A stretch of 64,000 bases of DNA. Source: Verrucomicrobiota bacterium (GTDB lineage: Bacteria > Verrucomicrobiota > Verrucomicrobiia > Opitutales > Opitutaceae). Below, one piece after another: positions 53,411-62,962 of this stretch (positions within the stretch are counted from its first letter, which is position 1; each line of letters starts with the position of its first letter). The stretch lies in the NCBI GenBank assembly GCA_028293545.1, contig JAQGOP010000043.1, positions 189,651-253,650 of the forward strand, written 5' to 3'. The notes under the pieces are model-generated. The model ran no database searches, had not been told where the DNA came from, and was given only the letters and a program-made list of their open reading frames with translations. The position numbers and the translations under genes were made by a program.

Positions 53411-55888
53411 TCACAACGCATCCAGGTCCATGAGAATCTCGCGCGGACTCGAGCCGTTTTCCGGGCCGACCACGCCTTTCTGCTCCATCAAATCCATGAT
53501 GCGCGCGGCCCGGTTGTAGCCGATGCGCAGGCGCCGCTGGAGCATCGAGGTGCTGGCGCGTTTCGTGGATTTCAGGACGTCCAGCGCCTGTACGTACAAT
53601 TCCTCGTCGTCGCCCATTTCGCCATCGTCGCCGGATTCGGCACCGTCTTCCTCGTCGTCCTCGCGTGCGGCGCGGTCGATCTGCTGCTGCACGGCCTGCG
53701 CGTACTGCGGGGGACCGTTTTTCTTGAGGAATTCAACCAGCGCCGTGACTTCATCGTCGGCGACGAACGCACCCTGCGCGCGCACGAGGCGGGACGTGCC
53801 GGGAGGGGAGAACAACATGTCGCCGCGGCCGATCAGCGTGTCGGCGCCCTTGGTGTCGAGGATGGTGCGGGAGTCGACCTGCGATGCGACCTGGAACGCG
53901 ATGCGGGAAGGAAGGTTGGCCTTGATGACGCCGGTGATGACGTTCACCGACGGGCGCTGCGTGGCGATGATCAGGTGGATGCCGGCGGCGCGCGCAAGTT
54001 GGGCGAGGCGCGCGATGCTCGTTTCGATCTCGGCCGGCGCGATCATCATGAGGTCCGCCAGCTCGTCGATGATGGCGACGATGTAAGGCAGGCGGTCGGG
54101 GATCTCGATTTCGTCGGCGACGGCCGGATCGACGCCGGTGAGCGCCGCCTGTGCTTCGGTGGCGGCCTTGGCGTCGTCCGCTTTCTTGCGGGAGTTGAAG
54201 CCGATGATATTGCGAACGTTGACCTTCGCGAAGACCTGGTAGCGCTGCTCCATTTCGCTCAGCAGCCATTTGAGCGCGCCGGGAACCTTCTTCGGCTCCG
54301 TGACGACCGGGATCAGCATGTGCGGCAGCGAATTGAAGATCTTCAACTCGACGACCTTGGGATCCACCATGATCAGGCGGACATTTTTCGGCGATGCGCT
54401 GAACAGGATCGAGGCGACGATGGAATTGATGCAGACCGATTTGCCGGAGCCGGTCGCGCCCGCGATCAACAAGTGGGGCATCTTCGTCAGGTCGGAGATG
54501 AGCGGTTTGCCGGAAACATCCTTGCCCAGCGCGATGGGGAGTTCGGCCTTGGCGTTGCTCCAGTCCTCGCTCTCGAGGATTTCGCGCAGCCCGACGGGCG
54601 TCGGGTTCTGGTTGGGCACTTCCACGCCGACGGCGGCCTTGCCCGGGATCGGAGCGAGAATGCGCACGGACTGCGCGCGCATGCCGAGCGCGATGTTCTT
54701 GTCGAGACCCGCGATCTTTTCGACCCGCACGCCGGCGGCCGGCACGACTTCGTAACGCGTGATGACGGGGCCGACGTGGATCTCGCCGAGTGAAACCTCG
54801 ACGCCGAACTCGCTGAGGATGCGCAGGAGATTCTCTGCGTTCTGGCGGTGTTCTTCCTCGCTGTTCGAAGCCGAGGGCTTGACCTGTTCCTTGAGCAGCG
54901 AGAGGGGAGGGAAAATGTAGTCCTTCTCGTCGCCGTGCATCGGCAGGGTGGCGGACTTGGCCTTCTTGGTTTCCTCGGGCTTGACGATGTTGAGCTCAAG
55001 CTTCCTCGCGGGGACGGCCGTCTTCGCCTCCGCCGCGGGTTCGGTCGCCTTGGCGGCCTTCGTCGAAGTCGTTTCGGATTTCGTCGATTTGGTGACCATC
55101 GCGGGGGCCAATTCGACCGGCGTCAATTTGGCCAATTCCTCGGGTCCTTTCGGGACAAACACCTTTTTACCGGAAGGGCCGATTTGGGAAGGGGTGGACG
55201 TTACCGCAGGGACGGCGACGGGAGCTTTGACGCGGGCGGCGAGTTCCTTGTCCTTTCGCCCCTGCTCCTGCGAGGCCGCGCGGCGGGCGCGGCGTTCGGC
55301 CCACCAGGCTTGGAAAACGGCGAGGTACTTTTCGAGCTCGAGGCCGATGTCCTTCGTAAAAATGAACATCAGCGCGAATACGTAAGCCGTGCTGAGGATC
55401 AGTCCCGAACCGATCAAGCCGATCGCGTTTTCCAGCAGGCCGTGATAAATCCGATGGCCGGAGAGACCGCCGGGGCCGTTGGGGAAATAATCGTTGCTCC
55501 ACTTCGCGTCCGTTGCCATCGCGGCGATGCTCGCGAGGGCGATCATGGCCACGATCATCGCGATCATGCGCGTGATCACCAAGTGGCGAGCGTTGCGCAT
55601 CGCGACATACAGCATCCAGAAAAGGAAAACCGGGAGCAGCCAAGTGCTTACGCCGACCGAGAAGTAAAGTACCCAGACCGTGTCGGCGCCGACCCAACCC
55701 ATGAGATTCGTGGCGGTGGCGGCGGCGGTGGAGCGAAGCGTGGCCTGCGCGGGGTCATAATCGACCAAGGCGACCGTCAAAAAGCTGCCCAGAAGGAAGC
55801 TAATTACCGCCGCCAGCCAATTGGGACGATAACGTTGGGCTTTAAACGACGGTCCGTCGTTTGGGTTTGAAGTCTCCGACTTGGGCAT
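53411..55888 (-). CDS. ftsK: DNA translocase FtsK
   Basis: An 825-residue protein. Four or five membrane helices lie in residues 25-185 (PNWLAAVISFLLGSFLTVAL, DTVWVLYFSVGVSTWLLPVF, and others), followed by an Ala/Lys/Pro-rich linker. The motor domain starts at about 300: LSEFGVEVSLGEIHVGPVIT (alpha), then Walker A PHLLIAGATGSGKSVCINSI, Walker B YIVAIIDELADLMMIAPAEI, and RPSVNVITGVIKANLPSRIA. The gamma domain that reads KOPS sequences is at the end (STSMLQRRLRIGYNRAARIM, then MEQKGVVGPENGS). It pumps DNA through the closing septum and activates XerCD. The linker is shorter than in E. coli. It precedes the RodZ-like gene on the same strand. Confidence 0.95.
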   Translation of the reverse strand: MPKSETSNPNDGPSFKAQRYRPNWLAAVISFLLGSFLTVALVDYDPAQATLRSTAAATATNLMGWVGADTVWVLYFSVGVSTWLLPVFLFWMLYVAMRNARHLVITRMIAMIVAMIALASIAAMATDAKWSNDYFPNGPGGLSGHRIYHGLLENAIGLIGSGLILSTAYVFALMFIFTKDIGLELEKYLAVFQAWWAERRARRAASQEQGRKDKELAARVKAPVAVPAVTSTPSQIGPSGKKVFVPKGPEELAKLTPVELAPAMVTKSTKSETTSTKAAKATEPAAEAKTAVPARKLELNIVKPEETKKAKSATLPMHGDEKDYIFPPLSLLKEQVKPSASNSEEEHRQNAENLLRILSEFGVEVSLGEIHVGPVITRYEVVPAAGVRVEKIAGLDKNIALGMRAQSVRILAPIPGKAAVGVEVPNQNPTPVGLREILESEDWSNAKAELPIALGKDVSGKPLISDLTKMPHLLIAGATGSGKSVCINSIVASILFSASPKNVRLIMVDPKVVELKIFNSLPHMLIPVVTEPKKVPGALKWLLSEMEQRYQVFAKVNVRNIIGFNSRKKADDAKAATEAQAALTGVDPAVADEIEIPDRLPYIVAIIDELADLMMIAPAEIETSIARLAQLARAAGIHLIIATQRPSVNVITGVIKANLPSRIAFQVASQVDSRTILDTKGADTLIGRGDMLFSPPGTSRLVRAQGAFVADDEVTALVEFLKKNGPPQYAQAVQQQIDRAAREDDEEDGAESGDDGEMGDDEELYVQALDVLKSTKRASTSMLQRRLRIGYNRAARIMDLMEQKGVVGPENGSSPREILMDLDAL

Positions 55889-55992
55889 TTGTGTGAACCA
55901 ACCGAAACAGCGCGGATTCCATGCTAACCCCTTAGGCGGTCAAATGTAAACTCCCTCGACGGGGGTTTTTGCGAAATCTAATCTTCAATTTC

Positions 55993-56970
55993 ATGCGAGA
56001 CCTTCTGCGTTTTGAACCGTTGTATCAGGAGCGCGTTTGGGGTGGCCGCGCCCTTGAGTCGGCACTCGGGCGAAATCTGCCCAAGGACCGACCGATCGGG
56101 GAGAGCTGGGAAATCGTCGATCGTCCCGAGGCGCAGTCTGTCGTTCGGGTCGGGCATCTGGCCGGCCAAACCTTGCACAACGTCGTGACCAAACACGCCG
56201 CCGACGTGATGGGCCCGAAATGGTCGGCGGACCGGCCGTTCCCGATCCTGGTGAAATGGCTCGATTGCCGCGAGCGCCTCAGCCTGCAGGTGCATCCGCC
56301 GGCCAATGTGGCGCCCGAACTCAAGGGTGAACCCAAGACCGAGAACTGGTACATCGCGCACACGGCATTGGATGCGCACCTGCTCGTCGGTTTGAAACGG
56401 GGCGTGACGCGCGAGCAGTTCGAGCGCGCGATCACCGATGGCACGCTGGAAAAATGCATCCATCATTTCCGCGTCGCAGCGGGGGATTCGATCCTGGTGC
56501 ACAGCGGGCAAGTCCACGCGATCGATGCGGGCAACCTGATCCTGGAGATCCAGCAGAATTCCGACACGACCTACCGCGTTTACGACTGGGGACGGATGGG
56601 GCTGGACGGCCAGCCGCGCCAGCTGCACATCGCCGAGTCGCTGCGCTCGATCCAGTGGAACGATTTCGAGCCGGCCCCGGTGCGCGCCGCGCCGACCTCG
56701 GGGGTGATCGCGGATTGCGCGGAATTCTGCATCCGCCGCGTCGTGCTTGGCGGCGGCGAACGATTTTCCGTCAGCGCGGGCGAGCAGCCGCGGCTCCTCA
56801 GCATCGTCAGCGGCACGGTGCGTTGTGGCGCGGATGGCAGCACCGGATCGCGCGCGCCCTTTGGGCAGGCGCTGGCCCGCGGGGAAAACGTGCTGCTGCC
56901 TTATGCCGGGGCGTTTACTTTTACGGCGGAGAGCACCGCGATCATGCTCGTGACCGAGAACTTCGCCTAG
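55993..56970 (+). CDS. manA: Class I mannose-6-phosphate isomerase
   Basis: A 325-residue enzyme begun at ATG 55993; a TTG eight codons upstream was rejected. Typical strands are LLRFEPLYQERVWGGRAL and IGESWEIVDRPEAQSVV. Zinc ligands lie in RLSLQVHPPANVAPEL and KTENWYIAHT, and in DSILVHSGQVHAID. The C-terminal part has a short cupin closing (LLSIVSGTVRCGADGS). It interconverts mannose 6-phosphate and fructose 6-phosphate in the cytoplasm; the short form is common outside Enterobacteria. Adjacent genes do not form a sugar operon. Confidence 0.88.
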   Translation: MRDLLRFEPLYQERVWGGRALESALGRNLPKDRPIGESWEIVDRPEAQSVVRVGHLAGQTLHNVVTKHAADVMGPKWSADRPFPILVKWLDCRERLSLQVHPPANVAPELKGEPKTENWYIAHTALDAHLLVGLKRGVTREQFERAITDGTLEKCIHHFRVAAGDSILVHSGQVHAIDAGNLILEIQQNSDTTYRVYDWGRMGLDGQPRQLHIAESLRSIQWNDFEPAPVRAAPTSGVIADCAEFCIRRVVLGGGERFSVSAGEQPRLLSIVSGTVRCGADGSTGSRAPFGQALARGENVLLPYAGAFTFTAESTAIMLVTENFA

Positions 56971-57007
56971 GTTTTCGCGCGAGCGCGAAATCCTATTTTT
57001 CTGGGTT

Positions 57008-57931
57008 ATGAGTCCCGAGCATGTGAAGCGGATGGGTTCTATTCCTGGGGTCGAGGCGCAGCCTGGCTGCGCCCGGTTCGGTGACGCGGGTTTTGTTTTC
57101 CGTAGCTGCGGGGTTGGCGGGGATTTTGGGCGCAGCGAGATAGCGCCGCTGCATTGGGGCGTGCGCGGAGGGGCGGGAGTTAAGTTTTTGGTCTTTCTCG
57201 CCGTGGTGTTCGCGATGTTCGCGCTGGCGTGGATGCTGTTCCTGCCGGTGGTGGCGACGGCGCAATTGCGCCAGCGCACCGGGTTCGATGCGCAGGTGCA
57301 GAGCCTGGCGGTGAACCCCTTCAGCGGGACCGTTGAAATCCGCGGGCTGGTGGTGACCAATCCACCGACCTTCCCGGTGCACGATTTCCTCGAGGTGCGT
57401 CGATTTTCCGCGAATGCCGAACTCTTTTCGCTTTTTTCCGATCGACCGATCTTCGCGACAATGGAGGTGGAGGTGGCCCGGGTGACCTTGGTGAGACGCG
57501 ACGCGGTGCAGACCAATGCTGCATCGTTCGAGCAAAACCTGGCGATCGCCGGCGACCCGGCGGCTCCGAGTTCGAAACCGAAGGCGCTGAATTTCCTGAT
57601 TCGTCGTTTGAATGTGCGGATCGACGAACTGGTGATCTCCGATCATTCGGCGAAAGTCCCGGTGGTGCACACGTACAAGCTCGCGCTGAACCAATCCTAT
57701 ACGGATGTGACGGGGGTGAGGCAGCTGCTGGCCCCGTCGACACTGCAAAGCCTCCTGCCCGTGGCGTCGGCACTCAAAGGCCTGCTGCCGGGAGCGCTCG
57801 GCGACGCGTTCACCGACGTCGTGAAGGAAGCGACCAAATCGGGGGCGGCGTTGATCCGCGACACCAGTCACAAGGCGGGTGAAAAGATCAAGGGATACTT
57901 CGACGCGCTTGAAGAAAGTAAAAAGCCGTAA
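57008..57931 (+). CDS. AsmA/DUF748-like membrane-anchored protein
   Basis: The open frame from ATG 57008 has 307 residues. Residues 1-51 look like non-coding repeat DNA translated by chance, and a GTG at 57161 gives a 256-residue version that starts directly before the membrane helix (VKFLVFLAVVFAMFALAWML). I keep the longer bounds but favour the shorter start. After the helix comes a DUF748/AsmA-type beta sequence (VQSLAVNPFSGTVEIRGLVV), a long strand set (RRLNVRIDELVISDHSAKVP) and a C-terminal helical tail. Proteins of this kind bridge lipid transport or outer membrane assembly in the periplasm. It is followed after 17 bp by grpE. Confidence 0.7.
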   Translation: MSPEHVKRMGSIPGVEAQPGCARFGDAGFVFRSCGVGGDFGRSEIAPLHWGVRGGAGVKFLVFLAVVFAMFALAWMLFLPVVATAQLRQRTGFDAQVQSLAVNPFSGTVEIRGLVVTNPPTFPVHDFLEVRRFSANAELFSLFSDRPIFATMEVEVARVTLVRRDAVQTNAASFEQNLAIAGDPAAPSSKPKALNFLIRRLNVRIDELVISDHSAKVPVVHTYKLALNQSYTDVTGVRQLLAPSTLQSLLPVASALKGLLPGALGDAFTDVVKEATKSGAALIRDTSHKAGEKIKGYFDALEESKKP

Positions 57932-57948
57932 TTAACTGTCCGCTTCCT

Positions 57949-58530
57949 ATGGCTGGCCCTGACTCTTCCGAAACTCCGAACACTCCTTCCAACGACGGTC
58001 CCGACGCGACGAAAGGCGCGACCGCGCCTGTGCCCGAAGCAGCGTCCACCCCGGTGGATGCGCTGGCGGCAGCGAAGAAGGAAGCGACCGAGAACTACGA
58101 TCGTTACCTGCGGTCCGTGGCCGATCTCGAGAATTTCCGCCGGCGCACCGTCCGCGAGAAGGACGAGCTTCGCCAGTACGCCACGTCGCGCGTGTTGGAG
58201 GAATTGCTCCCGGTGATGGACAACCTCGCGCTCGGACTCGCCGCGGCGAAACAGCCCGGTGCGGACCTGAAGGTGCTGGCGGGCGGCGTCGACATGGTGC
58301 TCACGCAGTTGAAGACCGCGCTTTCCAATCACGGCCTGAAGGAGATCAATCCGTTGGGCCAGTCCTTCGATGCGAACCTGCACGAATCGATTTCGGCGCA
58401 GCCGAGCGCTGACGTGCCCGAGGGCAAGGTGCTGACGGTGGTGCGTACCGGGTATTCGCTCAATGGGCGCCTGCTGCGTCCGGCGTCGGTGGTAGTTTCC
58501 GCTGGAGCCGACCAGAAGGGGAGCGGGTAA
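57949..58530 (+). CDS. grpE: Nucleotide exchange factor GrpE
   Basis: A 193-residue protein. An acidic/Ala-rich disordered N-terminus (about 1-40) precedes the long dimer helix ([20 protein letters not shown], then [20 protein letters not shown]). The four-helix bundle and C-terminal beta domain follow ([20 protein letters not shown], then VMTVVR-like [20 protein letters not shown]). The [11 protein letters not shown] motif is the family signature. It releases ADP from DnaK. It is directly followed by dnaJ (11 bp); dnaK is not in the window. Confidence 0.95.
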   Translation: MAGPDSSETPNTPSNDGPDATKGATAPVPEAASTPVDALAAAKKEATENYDRYLRSVADLENFRRRTVREKDELRQYATSRVLEELLPVMDNLALGLAAAKQPGADLKVLAGGVDMVLTQLKTALSNHGLKEINPLGQSFDANLHESISAQPSADVPEGKVLTVVRTGYSLNGRLLRPASVVVSAGADQKGSG

Positions 58531-58541
58531 TCCGAACAACC

Positions 58542-59693
58542 ATGGCGAAGGAAGATTATTACGAACTCCTTGGGGTGGCAAAGGGTGCGACCGAGGAAGA
58601 ACTCAAGAAGGCCTACCGCAAGAAGGCCGTGCAGTATCATCCGGACAAGAATCCCGGCAACAAGGAGGCCGAGGAGATGTTCAAGAAAGTCTCGCACGCC
58701 TACGAGGTGCTGAAGGACCCGGAGAAACGCACCGCCTACGATCGTTATGGCGCCGCGGCATTTGAAGGCGGGGGGGCCGGTGTGCCGCGTCCCGGTGGCG
58801 GCGGTTTCCACGATCCGTTCGATATTTTTCGCGAGGTCTTTGGCCAGCAGCAGGCGGCCGGCGGCGGCGGCGGAATCTTCGAGGAAATGTTCGGGGGCGG
58901 GGGTGGTGGCCGCGAGGCGGGCCGCGACGGCTCCGACCTGCGCTACGACCTTGAAATCACCTTGGAGGAAGCCGCGAAGGGCGCGGAAAAGGAAATCACG
59001 TTCCGCAAGCACGCGACGTGCGAACGCTGCGAAGGTTCCGGCGCCGAGCCGGGTTCGAAGCGGGTGACGTGCCCGACGTGCCGCGGCTCCGGGCAGATCC
59101 GGCGCTCCGGCGGGATCATTACCTTCACGCAGCCCTGCCCGACTTGTGGGGGCGTGGGCACCAAGGTTGAAAAACCGTGCACTGTTTGCCGCGGCGAGGG
59201 TCGCGTGCTCAAGACCACGAAGCTCAACGTGCGCATCCCCCCGGGAGTGGACACGGGCTCGCGCCTGCGTTCGACGGGCAATGGTGAAGCCGGCCTCGCG
59301 GGCGGTCATCCGGGCGACCTCTATATCGTGCTGTCGGTAAAGGAGCACGAGTTGTTCGAGCGCCAGGAAGACAACCTTTTCTGCGAGATCCCAATCAAGT
59401 TCACGCTCGCCACGCTCGGCGGCACGATCGAGGTGCCGACCTTGTTCGGCAAAGCATCGCTGAAGATCCCGCCGGGCACGCAGAGCGGCACGACATTTCG
59501 CCTGCGCGACAAAGGCATGCCGTCATTGCGCGGCGGACGGCAGGGCGACCAGCTCGTGCGCGTTCAAGTTGAAGTGCCGCAGTCGCTCACCGCGGAGCAG
59601 AAAAAGCTGCTGGAGGATTTCGCGCGGGTAAGCGGCGACGCGAACGAGCCGACGTCGAAGAAGTTTTTCGAGAAGGCGAAAAAGTTTTTTTAA
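58542..59693 (+). CDS. dnaJ: Chaperone DnaJ
   Basis: A 383-residue co-chaperone. The J domain covers 1-72 ([20 protein letters not shown], with H-P-D in YHPDKNPG). A Gly/Phe-rich region follows (about 75-130). Four zinc motifs of the CxxCxGxG type lie at about 162-225 ([32 protein letters not shown]). The substrate-binding domains are in the C-terminal half ([40 protein letters not shown]). It stimulates DnaK ATPase and delivers substrates. It follows grpE in an operon; a repeat region rather than a clear terminator follows. Confidence 0.96.
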   Translation: MAKEDYYELLGVAKGATEEELKKAYRKKAVQYHPDKNPGNKEAEEMFKKVSHAYEVLKDPEKRTAYDRYGAAAFEGGGAGVPRPGGGGFHDPFDIFREVFGQQQAAGGGGGIFEEMFGGGGGGREAGRDGSDLRYDLEITLEEAAKGAEKEITFRKHATCERCEGSGAEPGSKRVTCPTCRGSGQIRRSGGIITFTQPCPTCGGVGTKVEKPCTVCRGEGRVLKTTKLNVRIPPGVDTGSRLRSTGNGEAGLAGGHPGDLYIVLSVKEHELFERQEDNLFCEIPIKFTLATLGGTIEVPTLFGKASLKIPPGTQSGTTFRLRDKGMPSLRGGRQGDQLVRVQVEVPQSLTAEQKKLLEDFARVSGDANEPTSKKFFEKAKKFF

Positions 59694-59763
59694 GCAGCGC
59701 CAGTGGCCCGCCTGCTCCGGCATCGCCTCGGTCGTGAATCGAGGCTTTAGCGGGCGTCGATAT

Positions 59764-59870
59764 TTTCGAAACTTTCTTTGGGCCGCCCCTTCAGGGCTCC
59801 GGATTTCTCGAATCAAACCCAGGGCGCTGCCCTGGGCTCTGGCTGGAGTGTCCCGTTGGGGCGTCGATCA
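59764..59870. repeat. Palindrome-rich repeat element after dnaJ
   Basis: GGGCCGCCCCTTCAGGGCTC, then CCCAGGGCGCTGCCCTGGG (59819-59837, an 8-bp stem with GCT loop) and CCCGTTGGGGC form three hairpins in about 105 bp. Sequences of this build are common dispersed elements in Verrucomicrobia and Planctomycetes genomes. A degraded REP lies at 59696-59719. The remaining gap to 60082 contains AAAAAAACCC-TCGC-GGGTGTTTT (59997-60019), a weak hairpin that may serve as terminator between convergent genes. Confidence 0.6.
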
Positions 59871-60082
59871 CCGGCCGGAACAAACACGACCGAACCGGCG
59901 CTTGTAGGTACAGAACGGCGAGACGCGGACGTGACAGACCGTCTTTGATATCGCCAAGGCATGCCCGAGGAATACGCGGATAGAAACTTCGCGGTTAAAA
60001 AAACCCTCGCGGGTGTTTTAACCCAGTCTATGGCGCTTGCGGCTACGGGGAGAAGCGGGCGATGAATTGTGACGGCTTGAGC

Positions 60083-61210
60083 TCAGCGTTTGGCGAGCTT
60101 CACATCCATCCACACCGCAAGGGTGAGAACGGCGCCGCGGGCGATGAATTTCAATTCGGGCGACACGGCGAGGAGCGTCATGCCGTTGAGCAGGCTCGCC
60201 ATGATCAGCGCGCCGAAGATCACGCCGAGCACCGAGCCGCGCCCGCCGCGGAGGCTGGTGCCGCCGATCACGCAGGCGGCGATCGCGTCGAGCTCCATCG
60301 AGTCGCCCACCGTCGTAGTGGAAGCGCCGGAGTAGGCGGTCTGGAGCAACCCCGTGATCGCAACGATTCCGCCGAGCAGCACATACGCGCCAATCACCAC
60401 GCGCTGCACCGGCACGCCTGAAATGAAAGCCGCTTCCTCGTTGCCACCGATGGCGTAGAGATGCCGGCCGAAGGGCGTGTGGCGCGTGATCATTTGGATG
60501 AGGAGTGCCACGACTCCCAGGATCAACACCGGCAGTGGGATTCCGCGAAACTGATTCACGGCGAGGACAAACAGGAGCAGCGCCTGCCCCGTAAGGAAGA
60601 GTTTGAGAAAAGTGAGCTCGGCATCGTCGGTTTCGAATCCCATCGAAAAGCGGCGGCGGCGCGCACGGAGCGTTACGATCACCAGCCCAACCAGCACGAG
60701 TGCGATGACGGTATAGCTCGCGAACGGCGGAAGGTAGTACGTCGTGAGCAGCGAAAACATATTCGGGCGCCCACCGGGCGCGACGGGCACGGTGTGCGTG
60801 TTGATCACGAGCCAGAAGACGCCTTTGAAAACCAGCAGTCCACCGAGCGTGATGATGAACGCGGGAATCCGCTGGCGGACAATCAAAGCTCCCTGGCCGA
60901 GCCAGAGCAGGAGCGCCACGGCGACGGCGGGAATAAACGCGAGCGGCGCCGGCCAGCCGTGATTGAAGACGAGGACCGCGGCGATGCCGCCAACGAGCCC
61001 CACGCCGCTGCCGACCGAGAGATCGATGTGGCCCGGCAGGATCACGAGCAGCATGCCAAGGGCGAGAGTGGCCGTGATTGCGAGTTCGACCGAGAGCGCG
61101 GAAAGATTGCGCGCGGAAAGGTACTGGGGCGACGCCACGGCGAAGAATGCCCAGACTGCAACGAGGCTAAGAAACAAGGAAAAGTCGCGGGGCGAAAGGC
61201 GGGTTTTCAT
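60083..61210 (-). CDS. xylH: Sugar ABC transporter permease, XylH type
   Basis: A 375-residue permease of the ribose/xylose (BPD_transp_2) family with about ten helices. Typical segments are NLSALSVELAITATLALGML, LVILPGHIDLSVGSGVGLVG, IPAFIITLGGLLVFKGVFWL and AIGGNEEAAFISGVPVQRVV, and ACVIGGTSLRGGRGSVLGVI. The middle contains an extra charged cytoplasmic loop (RARRRRFSMGFETDDAELTF) as in XylH, which is longer than RbsC. With the ATPase and binding protein genes upstream it forms an importer for xylose or a similar monosaccharide. Confidence 0.85.
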   Translation of the reverse strand: MKTRLSPRDFSLFLSLVAVWAFFAVASPQYLSARNLSALSVELAITATLALGMLLVILPGHIDLSVGSGVGLVGGIAAVLVFNHGWPAPLAFIPAVAVALLLWLGQGALIVRQRIPAFIITLGGLLVFKGVFWLVINTHTVPVAPGGRPNMFSLLTTYYLPPFASYTVIALVLVGLVIVTLRARRRRFSMGFETDDAELTFLKLFLTGQALLLFVLAVNQFRGIPLPVLILGVVALLIQMITRHTPFGRHLYAIGGNEEAAFISGVPVQRVVIGAYVLLGGIVAITGLLQTAYSGASTTTVGDSMELDAIAACVIGGTSLRGGRGSVLGVIFGALIMASLLNGMTLLAVSPELKFIARGAVLTLAVWMDVKLAKR

Positions 61211-61212
61211 CG

Positions 61213-61320
61213 GAGTTTTCTAGCCACGAACGGACGCGAATAGGCACGAATCGGCCGAGCCACTCCCCAAGTCGGCATCTCCTGCGATTTGTTCTGATTC
61301 GCGTTCATTCATGGTAAAAT
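61213..61320. repeat. Inverted pair of ATTCGTG-type repeats between xylG and xylH
   Basis: AGCCACGAACGGACGCGAAT at 61213 and GATTCGCGTTCATTCATGGT at 61296 are inverted copies of the repeat family seen at 10586 and 13266. They separate the ATPase and permease genes of the operon by 120 bp. Confidence 0.65.
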
Positions 61321-61330
61321 GCGCAGTAGC

Positions 61331-62833
61331 CTACATCGCCGCGGCGAGGAGTTTTTCTGGAGTCGCTTCGGCGCGCGTGAATTCCCCACCGACGCGGCCT
61401 TCGTGGAGCATGAGGATGCGGTCGCTCATTCCCATGAGCTCGGGCAGCTCGCTCGAGACGAGGACAACGGCTTTTCCTTCGGCGGTAAGGCGATTCATCA
61501 GTTCGTAGACTTCCAGCTTCGCGCCGACGTCGATGCCGCGGGTGGGTTCGTCGAGGAAGATCACAGTCGGGCCGGTCATGAGCGCTTTGCCGATCACGAC
61601 CTTCTGTTGATTGCCGCCAGAGAGAGTGCCAACGACGGTTTCGAGCGAGCTGGCTTTCACCCGCAGCGACGAAAAAAAATTCTGGTTCGTGCGGACTTCG
61701 GTTTCCTCGTCCACCAAGACACCGCGACACAGGTGCGTGATCGACGAAAGCGAGAGGTTGAAGCCGATGTCGCGGTCGAGGACCAGGCCGTAACGTTTTC
61801 GATCCTCGCTCACGAGCGCGAGGCCGTGGCGCAACGCGGTGACGGGATCGTTCCCGCTGAGCGCATGGCCGGAGATTTCAACGGCCCCGCTGATCCGCGC
61901 GCCCCAGGCCCCGAAAATGTGCATGAGCAATTCCGTGCGGCCGGCGCCCATCAGCCCGCCGATGCCGAGAATTTCGCCCGCACGCACTTCGAAACTGATG
62001 TCGTGCAAGCGCGTCGGCGCGTGCGCCGATGGCGCGACGTTTAACCGGTCAGCGCGCAACACCACTGCGCCGGGCGGCGAGACGGTACGCGGGAAGAGCT
62101 CCGATATTTCGCGGCCGACCATGTCGCGGATCACGCGAGCCTTGGATGTCGCGGCGCGATCGTGCGTGGAAATCGTGGCGCCATCGCGCAGCACCGTGAT
62201 GCGATCGGCCAGCGCAAAAACTTCATCCAATTTGTGCGAGATATAAATCGAAGCGATGCCCTGTGCGCGCAATCCGCGGAGAAGGTCGAGCAGCGTGGCG
62301 ACTTCACGCTCGGCGAGCGCGGCGGTGGGTTCGTCGAGGATCAGGATGCGTGTCTGTTTGCTAAGCGCCTTTGCGATCTCGACGAGTTGCTGCTGGCCGA
62401 TGCCGAGTTGGGCCACCGGGGTTTCAGGGGAAACTTCGAGGCCGACGCGCGTAAGGAAAAGACGCGCATCGGTGTAGAGTTTTTCCCAGTCGATGAGGAG
62501 TCCCCGCCGAGGTTCACAGCCGAGGAAAATATTTTCGGCGATGGACAAGCCGGGCACGAGCGCCAGTTCCTGGTAAATTACCGCGATGCCCTCGCGCTGG
62601 GCGTCGGCGACCGAGCGGAAATGGGCGACGCGATCGGCGAGGCGCAGTTCGCCTTCGTAGGAGCCGTGCGGATGCAGGCCGGAGAGCAGTTTGATGAGGG
62701 TGGATTTCCCGGCGCCGTTTTCGCCGCACAGCGCGTGGATTTCCCCTGGTCGCAGGTCGAAACTCACCTCGCGCAAGGCGGTGACGCCGGGAAAGCGCTT
62801 GGTGATCGCGCAAGCTTCGAGGAGGGAAGGCAT
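61331..62833 (-). CDS. xylG: Sugar ABC transporter ATP-binding protein, XylG type
   Basis: A 500-residue tandem ATPase begun at ATG 62833; the open frame extends to 62950 with a low-complexity leader I reject. ABC domain 1 has Walker A HALCGENGAGKSTLIKLLSG, the signature LGIGQQQLVEIAKALS, and Walker B LILDEPTAAL. Domain 2 is degenerate at its Walker A (GIGGLMGAGRTELLMHIFG) but keeps LSGGNQQKVVIGKAL and VIFLDEPTRGIDVGAK, as usual in XylG/RbsA/MglA proteins. It energises sugar uptake together with XylF and XylH. Confidence 0.9.
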   Translation of the reverse strand: MPSLLEACAITKRFPGVTALREVSFDLRPGEIHALCGENGAGKSTLIKLLSGLHPHGSYEGELRLADRVAHFRSVADAQREGIAVIYQELALVPGLSIAENIFLGCEPRRGLLIDWEKLYTDARLFLTRVGLEVSPETPVAQLGIGQQQLVEIAKALSKQTRILILDEPTAALAEREVATLLDLLRGLRAQGIASIYISHKLDEVFALADRITVLRDGATISTHDRAATSKARVIRDMVGREISELFPRTVSPPGAVVLRADRLNVAPSAHAPTRLHDISFEVRAGEILGIGGLMGAGRTELLMHIFGAWGARISGAVEISGHALSGNDPVTALRHGLALVSEDRKRYGLVLDRDIGFNLSLSSITHLCRGVLVDEETEVRTNQNFFSSLRVKASSLETVVGTLSGGNQQKVVIGKALMTGPTVIFLDEPTRGIDVGAKLEVYELMNRLTAEGKAVVLVSSELPELMGMSDRILMLHEGRVGGEFTRAEATPEKLLAAAM

Positions 62834-62962
62834 GGGAGCTGGCACGGCGCTAAGCGGGGTGGACCATGTCGCCTGGGATGCGTTGCTTGGCTGCGGCGCC
62901 GTTTTGGGGTGGTTGGCGTCGCTCTGCGCGTCGGGAACAACGCGCTCCACCGAGGTGCGTCG

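Noticed and set aside
53378-54793. Plus-strand frame of 471 codons opposite ftsK
   Set aside because: FtsK motor motifs on the minus strand are complete; the shadow has none.
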